Positions 35,243 to 42,416 of a stretch of DNA of 46,671 bases are shown here, one piece after another. A program made the position numbers and the translations under genes. The DNA is from UBA2287 sp037442025. GTDB taxonomy: Bacteria; Bacteroidota; Bacteroidia; Bacteroidales; Tenuifilaceae. The stretch covers positions 1 to 46,671 of the forward strand of contig JBBIRB010000020.1 of NCBI GenBank assembly GCA_037442025.1, in the 5' to 3' direction. Numbering within the stretch: position 1 is the stretch's first letter; every line of letters begins with the position of its first letter. The notes beneath the pieces were generated by a model that worked only from the letters and a program-made list of their open reading frames with translations, was not told the DNA's origin and did no database searches.

Positions 35243-35362
35243 GGGGCTGTTTCAAAAGAGAGATTAACCACAAAGCCTGCCTGTCCGTCAGGCAGGCTTT
35301 GTGGTTAGGTGTTTGCCTTCAGCGAGCTCCCTTTGGTCGGTTGTAAATAATGAGACAGCCTC
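35243..35362. repeat. nested palindromic MITE-like element
   Basis: Terminal inverted repeats: GGGGCTGTTTCA at 35243-35254 pairs with TGAGACAGCCTC at 35351-35362 (10 of 12 Watson-Crick, 2 G-T). Inside, arms 35265-35283 and 35289-35307 form a perfect 19-bp stem with a 5-nt loop. No coding capacity. It lies between the small exported protein and truA, which face each other. The right outer arm is followed by CTTATTTTTT, so it can double as a terminator on the plus strand. Likely a non-autonomous mobile or REP-like element. Confidence 0.6.
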
Positions 35363-35370
35363 CTTATTTT

Positions 35371-36123
35371 TTAAAAGAAAACATTATTAGGATATTCAAT
35401 ATAAGTTAAAAATAAACCTTCGGGTGGTGCAGATGGCCCTGCCGCTGAACGGTTTTTCGCTTCAATGGTTTTGGCAAACTCGTCAGGAGTCATTCTTTCC
35501 CTGCCAACCTCAACAAGGGTTCCAACTATTGCCCTTACCATGTTTCGTAAGAACCTATCGGCCCTTATTGTAAAAACTAAATGATTTTCACGCTCTTCCC
35601 ATTCGGCCATGTAAATTTTACATAAATTGGTTTTAACATCGCTACCCTGCTTGCTGAAACTTGAGAAATCGCTGTATTTAATAAGCTTTTGAGTTGCAAG
35701 CTTCATTTTATTAATGTTTAAATTAGCTTTAAAGTACCAAGCAGTTTCAATATTGAATGGGTTTTTTGTTCGGGCAATATTGTACTGGTATGTACGAGAA
35801 ATTGCACTGAAACGGGCATGAGCCTCGGGTGTCACCCTCTTAATGTCTTTAACTGCAATTTCCCGAGGGAGTATATCGTTGAGACTAGATATAAATTGTT
35901 GATTAGCTCCCAAGTTATCATGAAAAGTATCGAAATGAGCGACAAAGAAACTGGCATGAACTCCAGAATCGGTTCTCCCAGCCCCTGTTGTAATAATATC
36001 TTCTTTAAGCAAAATGCTTAATGCTTGTTCCAATTCGGCCTGAATTGTATTTGCGTTGGATTGTATTTGCCAACCGCTATATTTGGTTCCTAAATAGGAA
36101 ATTTCGATAAAATATCGGCTCAT
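35371..36123 (-). CDS. truA: tRNA pseudouridine synthase A
   Basis: A 250-residue TruA. The catalytic aspartate D52 lies in G-A-G-R-T-D-S-G-V-H-A. N-terminal E-I-S-Y-L-G-T-K-Y-S-G-W-Q and C-terminal R-A-D-R-F-L-R-N-M-V-R are also diagnostic. It makes pseudouridine at positions 38-40 of the tRNA anticodon arm. Divergent from siaC with a 177-bp AT-rich gap between them. The MITE-like element ends 9 bp after its stop codon. Confidence 0.93.
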   Translation of the reverse strand: MSRYFIEISYLGTKYSGWQIQSNANTIQAELEQALSILLKEDIITTGAGRTDSGVHASFFVAHFDTFHDNLGANQQFISSLNDILPREIAVKDIKRVTPEAHARFSAISRTYQYNIARTKNPFNIETAWYFKANLNINKMKLATQKLIKYSDFSSFSKQGSDVKTNLCKIYMAEWEERENHLVFTIRADRFLRNMVRAIVGTLVEVGRERMTPDEFAKTIEAKNRSAAGPSAPPEGLFLTYIEYPNNVFF

Positions 36124-36300
36124 TTCGGTTTCAATATGAGAGTTTTCGATTATAAAGGTAGTGTGTTTTCAATTTTTATCAATGCTTTTTATTTATTTAA
36201 ACCCAAAAAATAATGCTCAGTCAAATGTTGAGCAATAAAAAAGTAATTTTTTATACATTTTTACTTTAATTTGCTATTTTTACCTACACAAATTAAGTGA

Positions 36301-36696
36301 ATGAAGCCCCTTAAAATTGATGCGGCTATTGATAGCCCTGAAGTAAACTTCGATTCAACAACCAATATTTTTAGCATTTCGGGAATATCGCACCCCGAAA
36401 ATGCAAAAGATTTTTATATAGACATTATTAATTGGCTTGAGGAATACTACGAAGAAATTAAGGACAAGAACGATACAAAAATAATTCTCGATTTCAATTT
36501 TAAATATATTAATTCTTCTTCATACAAGTACCTACGGGAAATTATGAAGCGAATAGCAAACTTTCGAAACAATGGAATTAACGTTGAAGTAATTTGGAAC
36601 TACCACGAAGAGGATGAAGATTTGCTTAACGAAGGTATGGTGCTTTTCGAACTACCAGAAATAAATCTTCCATATCGTTGCATTCCTCATGCATAG
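36301..36696 (+). CDS. SiaC-family regulatory phosphoprotein (DUF1987)
   Basis: A 131-residue protein of the SiaC/DUF1987 family, recognised from S-I-S-G-I-S-H-P-E-N (25-34), D-F-Y-I-D-I-I-N-W-L-E-E-Y-Y (37-50) and the phospho-site region Y-I-N-S-S-S (69-74), where relatives have Y-F-N-T-S-S. The residue equivalent to the phosphorylated threonine of Pseudomonas SiaC is serine here (S72). The fold resembles anti-sigma-factor antagonists. Its natural kinase partner SiaB is not next to it; the only SiaB-like genes in the window are the duplicated ones at 1.3-3.8 kb. It ends 2 bp from the convergent smpB. Confidence 0.8.
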   Translation: MKPLKIDAAIDSPEVNFDSTTNIFSISGISHPENAKDFYIDIINWLEEYYEEIKDKNDTKIILDFNFKYINSSSYKYLREIMKRIANFRNNGINVEVIWNYHEEDEDLLNEGMVLFELPEINLPYRCIPHA

Positions 36697-36698
36697 AA

Positions 36699-37151
36699 TT
36701 AACCCTTCATTAACCGATCCAATTCTCGTTTAGAGTCTTTATGTTTTAGGTCCTCTCTTTTATCGTGCATTTTCTTTCCTCGTGCTAAACCAATTTCAAC
36801 TTTAGCCAAACCCTTTTGGTTTATAAATAGCTTTATAGCAACAATTGTTAATCCCTTTTCTTGTGAACCCCTAAAAAGTTTTCGAAGTTCGATTCGGTTT
36901 AGCAACAACTTACGCTCACGCTTGGGATCGTGGTTATTGTATGTTCCAAAGGTGTACTCAGAAATGTGCATGCCCGTTAGCCAAAGTTCGCCCTCAATAA
37001 ACTTGCAGTATGCATCGACCATGCTTGCCTTGTTTTGCCTAATCGATTTTATTTCTGTTCCTGAAAGAACAATACCAGCCTCAAAAGTTTCGAGTATTTC
37101 AAACTGAAAAAAGGCTTTTTTATTCTTTACAGATATTTTGGCAGAGGTCAT
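36699..37151 (-). CDS. smpB: SsrA-binding protein SmpB
   Basis: A 150-residue protein with the family start K-N-K-K-A-F-F-Q-F-E-I-L-E-T-F-E-A-G (9-26), L-S-G-T-E-I-K-S-I-R (30-39) and the C-terminal tail K-K-M-H-D-K-R-E-D-L-K (about 125-135). It binds tmRNA and delivers it to stalled ribosomes. Standard length. The ssrA gene is not seen in the window. Confidence 0.95.
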   Translation of the reverse strand: MTSAKISVKNKKAFFQFEILETFEAGIVLSGTEIKSIRQNKASMVDAYCKFIEGELWLTGMHISEYTFGTYNNHDPKRERKLLLNRIELRKLFRGSQEKGLTIVAIKLFINQKGLAKVEIGLARGKKMHDKREDLKHKDSKRELDRLMKG

Positions 37152-37308
37152 TGATTGAATGAAATTGATAGTTTACTGAAATAAAACCAACATTTTAACA
37201 AAAGCATTATAAAAAGAGTTGAAACAATCTATAAACAATATTAACAAATCGAGTTTGCAAAAATAACTATTTTTACCCCAAATAAGTTCATTTTTTCAAA
37301 CTTGCTAA

Positions 37309-38238
37309 ATGAATGAAATAAGAAATAAATACAACCTTATTACCATATTGGGCCCTACTGCAAGCGGAAAAACAACGCTAGCAACCCATTTTTGCCATAG
37401 TACCGATGGTGAAATTATTAGCGCCGACTCGCGTCAGGTATACCGTAAAATGGATTTGGGTACGGGTAAAGATATTGCGGAATATCAGATTAAGGGGAAG
37501 CATATCCCTTACCACCTAATCGATATTGCAGAGCCAGGATATAAGTACAATGTGTATGAGTTTCAGAAACATTTCGTTGAGGCATTCAATTCTATTCATT
37601 CTCGTAATAAAATTCCAGTACTTTGCGGTGGTTCGGGTTTATATATCGAAGCCGTTATAAAAGGTTACGAACTTATTTCAGTACCCGAAAATATTGAACT
37701 ACGAAACGATTTAGAAAAGAAGAGCTTCGATGAGTTAGCTAGTATTCTCAAAACATATCGGCCCCTACACAACCAAACCGACACCTGTAACCTGAAGCGC
37801 TTGCTAAGAGCCATTGAAATTGAGGAATACATGAGTCGGAAAAAAACCGACTATAGCAATTTTCCAATAATCGATAATATCATTTTTGGTGTACGATTCC
37901 CCCGTCAACAGGAAAGGCTCAGAATAACCGATAGATTAAAAAGTAGACTAAAAGAAGGATTAATTGACGAAGTAAAGGGATTGCTCGATTCGGGCGTTGC
38001 TGTTACCGATATGCTATACTATGGACTTGAATATAAGTGGGTAACGCTCTATCTCATCGATCAGGTTGACTACAATACTATGTTCGAAAAATTAAACACT
38101 GCTATACATCAGTTTGCAAAACGCCAAATGACATGGTTTAGAAAAATGGAAAGAACCGGCTTAACTATTCACTGGATTGACGGAAATTTACCCCTAAATA
38201 CCAAGTTAGAAATAATGGTTGACACCATTAGAAAGTAA
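37309..38238 (+). CDS. miaA: tRNA dimethylallyltransferase
   Basis: A 309-residue MiaA. P-loop G-P-T-A-S-G-K-T (15-22), then S-A-D-S-R-Q-V-Y-R-K-M-D-L-G-T-G-K (about 38-54) and G-G-S-G-L-Y-I-E-A-V (about 106-115), all diagnostic. It prenylates A37 of tRNAs reading U-initial codons. TATTTTTAC at 37269-37277 resembles a variant -7 element. The next gene starts 74 bp downstream. Confidence 0.92.
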   Translation: MNEIRNKYNLITILGPTASGKTTLATHFCHSTDGEIISADSRQVYRKMDLGTGKDIAEYQIKGKHIPYHLIDIAEPGYKYNVYEFQKHFVEAFNSIHSRNKIPVLCGGSGLYIEAVIKGYELISVPENIELRNDLEKKSFDELASILKTYRPLHNQTDTCNLKRLLRAIEIEEYMSRKKTDYSNFPIIDNIIFGVRFPRQQERLRITDRLKSRLKEGLIDEVKGLLDSGVAVTDMLYYGLEYKWVTLYLIDQVDYNTMFEKLNTAIHQFAKRQMTWFRKMERTGLTIHWIDGNLPLNTKLEIMVDTIRK

Positions 38239-38312
38239 AGCGCATCTATTTTGGTAAAACCTTTATTAAACATTATGTATTTCGTTATATTAGCGTTCCA
38301 AAAATAATCGAT

Positions 38313-39980
38313 ATGAGAACAGAAGTTGAGATAATATGCGACAATACAGGTAAAAGACACACGTTGAAGCCTGGTTTGTCGCTTGCCGAAATTTCGTGCG
38401 AACTAAAAATTGAATCGAAATTCCCCATTCTTGGGGCCATGGTTAATAATACGCTTAAGGAACTCGATTACGAAGTTTATACTCCCAAAACCATACATTT
38501 TATCGATATTACCCACCCCGCAGGAATGCGTATGTACCAACGCAGCTTATTTTTTGTGCTGCAAATGGCCGTAAAGGAAGTTGTACCGGGGGGGAAACTG
38601 CTTATTGAGCACTCAGTATCGAAGGGTTTTTACTGCGAAATAGAGGGCTTAAAGGAGATTGAGTACGATACCATTTTTGCACTTATCGATAAAATGAAAG
38701 AGATTGTAGCTAAGAATATTCCATTCCGTCGCGATAAGGTGCTTACAGCCGATGCCATTGAAATATTCCGAAGGAATGGACTTGACGAAAAAGCGAAGCT
38801 TTTCGAAACCCGTCCAAAGCTTTACACTTCTGTTTACTATTTGAACAACATGGCCGATTACTTTTTCGGATGCCTGGTTCCTTCCACAGGCTACCTGCAG
38901 CTATTCGATTTGGTTAAGTACTACGAAGGAATGCTGTTAATGGTACCAAAACGCAAGAACCCGGTAGAGTTGGAAGATATTGTGATTCAGAACAAAATGT
39001 TCGATATTTTTCAGGAGTACCGCCATTGGGTCGAAATTCTGGGCGTTGGAAGCGCTGCTTCCATAAACCATATGGTTAAAAATGGCGAAGCCAGCGAGCT
39101 GATTAAAATATCGGAAGCGCTGCACGAGAAAAAGGTAGCCCAAATAGCCGACCAAATAAAGGAGCGCTCCAATAATGTAAGGCTTATTCTTATTGCCGGG
39201 CCATCGTCGTCGGGCAAAACAACATTCTCGAAGAGGCTGTCGATTCAACTGAAAGTTTCGGGATTGAAACCCTGCGCCATTTCGCTCGATAACTACTTTG
39301 TGGACCGGGAGCATACCCCCCGCGACGAGAATGGCGACTACGACTTTGAGTCGATTCATGCGCTCGACATCGAATTCTTTAATAAGCAGCTTATTCAACT
39401 TATGAATGGCGAAGAAGTGGAGCTTCCAAAGTTCTCGTTCACCAATGGCAAACGCTACTTCGATGGCACTAAGTTGAAAATTGAGCCCAAGGGAATTATA
39501 ATAATCGAGGGAATTCATGCCCTTAACCCCGAACTAACCCATTTAATTGACAACGAGCTTAAATTCAAAGTTTACATCTCGGCGCTCACATCGCTTTCGA
39601 TCGATGGTACCAGCCGAATTCCAACTACCGATAACAGGCTCATTCGCCGAATAATTCGCGATTACCGCTACCGCGGTTACAGCGCCTACGACACCATTTC
39701 GCGCTGGGATAGCGTTCGTCGGGGCGAGGACCACAATATATTCCCATTTCAGGAACAGGCCGATGTTATGTTCAACTCTGCTTCGCTATACGAATTTGGC
39801 ATACTGAAAACATTTGCCGAGCCCATTCTGCATCAAGTTCCAACAAACGTCGCCGAATACGCAGAAGCCGTTCGGCTGCTGAAATTTTTAAGTTACTTCA
39901 CAGCCATTCCCTACGAGGAGGTTCCGCCAACATCTATTCTTCGCGAGTTTTTAGGAGGAAGCACGTTTTCGTATAAGTAA
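38313..39980 (+). CDS. TGS-domain nucleoside (uridine-type) kinase
   Basis: A 555-residue fusion: a TGS domain (about 1-65), a threonyl-tRNA-synthetase second-additional-domain-like region (about 65-270) and a uridine-kinase-like P-loop domain (about 285-500) with G-P-S-S-S-G-K-T (296-303) and the base-binding stretch S-L-D-N-Y-F. Known in Bacteroidota, Firmicutes and Thermotogota as 'nucleoside kinase', with a presumed role in pyrimidine salvage; what the synthetase-like part recognises is not known. Normal length. TATATTAG near 38286 may be a variant -7 element. Confidence 0.85.
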   Translation: MRTEVEIICDNTGKRHTLKPGLSLAEISCELKIESKFPILGAMVNNTLKELDYEVYTPKTIHFIDITHPAGMRMYQRSLFFVLQMAVKEVVPGGKLLIEHSVSKGFYCEIEGLKEIEYDTIFALIDKMKEIVAKNIPFRRDKVLTADAIEIFRRNGLDEKAKLFETRPKLYTSVYYLNNMADYFFGCLVPSTGYLQLFDLVKYYEGMLLMVPKRKNPVELEDIVIQNKMFDIFQEYRHWVEILGVGSAASINHMVKNGEASELIKISEALHEKKVAQIADQIKERSNNVRLILIAGPSSSGKTTFSKRLSIQLKVSGLKPCAISLDNYFVDREHTPRDENGDYDFESIHALDIEFFNKQLIQLMNGEEVELPKFSFTNGKRYFDGTKLKIEPKGIIIIEGIHALNPELTHLIDNELKFKVYISALTSLSIDGTSRIPTTDNRLIRRIIRDYRYRGYSAYDTISRWDSVRRGEDHNIFPFQEQADVMFNSASLYEFGILKTFAEPILHQVPTNVAEYAEAVRLLKFLSYFTAIPYEEVPPTSILREFLGGSTFSYK

Positions 39981-39982
39981 AA

Positions 39983-40030
39983 TGAACAGTAGAACCAAAG
40001 AACAATTGAACAATAGAACAAAAGAACAAT
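39983..40030 (+). repeat. 24-bp tandem repeat, two copies
   Basis: Copies at 39983-40006 and 40007-40030 differ at 2 of 24 positions. Begins right after the nucleoside kinase stop codon. The rest of this 222-bp gap contains a 7-bp tandem CAGTTGT (40102-40115) and an imperfect inverted repeat CCCTGAGG...CCGAAGGG (40133-40151), possibly a dispersed intergenic repeat. No gene is visible in the gap. Confidence 0.55.
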
Positions 40031-40202
40031 TGAATTTAGAATTTTGGGTGAAGTATGGTTGAAAAGAAGTTTGCCTAAAAGGAGTATTATAAAAGAGATT
40101 TCAGTTGTCAGTTGTCTGTTCTCGGTTTCTTGCCCTGAGGCTCCCGAAGGGTTGATTTTCCGTTAAATTGTAGTTTTATAATATTTATTTGTACCAAACC
40201 TA

Positions 40203-42311
40203 ATGATTCTCAGTCTCTCAACCGATATAACTTATCTGCCCGGTGTTGGCCCTAAACGAGCCGAACTACTTCGTAAGGAGTTGAGTATAGCTACCCTTAA
40301 CGATTTGCTCTACACTTTTCCATATAAGTATATCGACAGGTCGAAGTTTTACAAAGTTTCGGAGATTAACGAGGATTTACCTTATATACAAATAGTTGGT
40401 CAAATTACCCGCTTTCAGGAGGTTGGAGGACCAAGAGCAAAAAGACTTTCGGCCGTATTTACCGATGGAACAGGTAGTATTGAGTTGGTTTGGTTTAAAG
40501 GCCTAAAATGGATTTTAAAGGGGCTGAAACCCAATGTAAACTACCTTCTTTTTGGTAAGCCAACCCTTTTTAATGGTAAATGGAATATTGTTCATCCCGA
40601 AATTGAGGAGGTTACCCTGCAGCACTTGCAAAAGGGTGTTGCTGCGCTTCAGCCAGCATACAGCACCACCGAGAAGTTGAAAAACAGTTTTATTACTTCA
40701 AAGGTAATTCTGAAATTGCAGCTGCAACTGGCCGAAATTGCAAAAAATCAAATCGACGAAACGCTGCCTGCATACCTGATGGATAAGCTTAAGCTGATGA
40801 CGCTGCCCGAAGCATTGAAACAGATCCACTTTCCCGAATCGGCTGCCCTGCTTAAAAAAGCTCAGCTTCGCTTAAAGTTCGAAGAACTTTTTTATGTTCA
40901 GCTTAACATGTTAAAGCAAAAAACGATTAGGCAACTTCAGGTTAATGGACACGTATTTAAGTTGGTTGGCGACAATTTTAATCGGTTTTACAACGAAAAT
41001 TTACATTTTCAGCTTACCGAAGCGCAAAAACGTGTAATGCGCGAAATTCGGAAGGATTTAGGTTCGGGTAAGCAGATGAATCGTCTGCTTCAGGGCGATG
41101 TGGGTAGCGGAAAAACGTTGGTGGCACTTATGTGTATGCTTTTGGCAATGGACAATGGATTTCAGAGTGCCATTATGGCTCCCACCGAAATTCTAGCAAC
41201 GCAGCACTTTAACACAATTACCGAGTTTTTAAGGGGTTTACCCATTGAGGTGGCGCTTTTAACCGGAAGCACAAAAAAGAAGGAGCGTTTCCGCATTTTC
41301 GAAATGTTAAGCAATGGAAGTCTCGGAATTATTATTGGTACTCACGCATTGCTTGAAGATCCGGTTCAGTTTAATAATTTGGGCTTGGTTGTGGTCGACG
41401 AGCAGCAACGCTTTGGAGTTGCCCAAAGGGCTAAATTGTGGGCAAAAAATATCGATCCGCCACATATTCTGGTTATGACTGCAACGCCCATTCCGCGTAC
41501 CCTTGCCATGACCGTTTATGGCGATTTGGATGTAAGCGTAATTGACGAGTTGCCACCAGGCCGAAAGGTTATTAAAACCCTTCATTTTACCGATGTTAAG
41601 CGAAATGTGGTTTTTGGAATGATGCGCGAGCAAATAAAGCAGGGCCGACAAATTTATGTGGTTTACCCGCTAATTCAGGAGTCGGAGAAAATGGACTACA
41701 AAGACCTGATGGACGGCTACGACAGCATTTCGCGAGCTTTTCCTCCCCCCGAGTATGCAACGGTTGTGGTTCACGGTAAAATGAAAGCCGACGAAAAGGA
41801 GGCTTCAATGCAGCTTTTTATTCAAGGTAAAGCGCACATAATGGTTGCCACAACCGTAATTGAGGTTGGTGTAAATGTGCCCAATGCCACGGTAATGGTT
41901 ATTGAAAGCGCTGAGCGCTTTGGGCTGTCGCAGCTGCACCAGCTCCGTGGACGCGTTGGCCGTGGAGCCAACGAAAGCTACTGCATTTTAATGTCGGGCG
42001 TTAAGCTTAGCAACGAATCGCGCAAGCGAATGGAAACCATGGTGAGCACCAACGACGGTTTTAAAATTGCCGAGGTTGATTTGGAACTTCGTGGCCCCGG
42101 CGACTTGGAGGGAACGCAGCAAAGTGGATTACCATTCGACTTTAAAATTGCGAATATTGGACAGGATGGCCAAATACTTCAACTTGCCCGCAACACCGCC
42201 AACGAAATTCTCGATGAGGATAAATTGCTGAATCACCCTAAAAATTCAATTCTAAAATTGCAACTCGAAAAAATTAAACTTCAAAAAATGGATTTTAGTC
42301 GGGTAAGCTAA
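40203..42311 (+). CDS. recG: ATP-dependent DNA helicase RecG
   Basis: A 702-residue RecG: N-terminal wedge/OB domain (about 1-240; L-P-G-V-G-P-K-R-A-E), Walker A G-D-V-G-S-G-K-T (about 299-306), DExH-type D-E-Q-Q-R-F-G-V (about 400-407), T-A-T-P-I-P-R-T-L-A, and the arginine-finger motif H-Q-L-R-G-R-V-G-R-G near 580. It reverses stalled forks and processes branched DNA. Slightly longer than E. coli RecG but normal. It starts after the repeat-rich gap. Confidence 0.95.
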   Translation: MILSLSTDITYLPGVGPKRAELLRKELSIATLNDLLYTFPYKYIDRSKFYKVSEINEDLPYIQIVGQITRFQEVGGPRAKRLSAVFTDGTGSIELVWFKGLKWILKGLKPNVNYLLFGKPTLFNGKWNIVHPEIEEVTLQHLQKGVAALQPAYSTTEKLKNSFITSKVILKLQLQLAEIAKNQIDETLPAYLMDKLKLMTLPEALKQIHFPESAALLKKAQLRLKFEELFYVQLNMLKQKTIRQLQVNGHVFKLVGDNFNRFYNENLHFQLTEAQKRVMREIRKDLGSGKQMNRLLQGDVGSGKTLVALMCMLLAMDNGFQSAIMAPTEILATQHFNTITEFLRGLPIEVALLTGSTKKKERFRIFEMLSNGSLGIIIGTHALLEDPVQFNNLGLVVVDEQQRFGVAQRAKLWAKNIDPPHILVMTATPIPRTLAMTVYGDLDVSVIDELPPGRKVIKTLHFTDVKRNVVFGMMREQIKQGRQIYVVYPLIQESEKMDYKDLMDGYDSISRAFPPPEYATVVVHGKMKADEKEASMQLFIQGKAHIMVATTVIEVGVNVPNATVMVIESAERFGLSQLHQLRGRVGRGANESYCILMSGVKLSNESRKRMETMVSTNDGFKIAEVDLELRGPGDLEGTQQSGLPFDFKIANIGQDGQILQLARNTANEILDEDKLLNHPKNSILKLQLEKIKLQKMDFSRVS

Positions 42312-42416
42312 CAGAAAGTATTTAAACCTATGCTCTCCTATCCCATCAATATATTTCGAACAAATTTTTTCATGATATCAATTTTTCAACCCTGTACTTT
42401 TAAAAACTCCCGAATT

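Noticed and set aside
36214..36234. Hairpin TGCTCA...TGAGCA between truA and siaC
   Set aside because: The genes diverge, so a terminator is not expected, and a 6-bp stem in AT-rich DNA is weak. It could be an operator but nothing supports it further.
38937..39518. A 193-codon open frame antisense to the nucleoside kinase
   Set aside because: It mirrors a well-conserved enzyme on the other strand, has no recognisable domain and reflects codon bias of the real gene.
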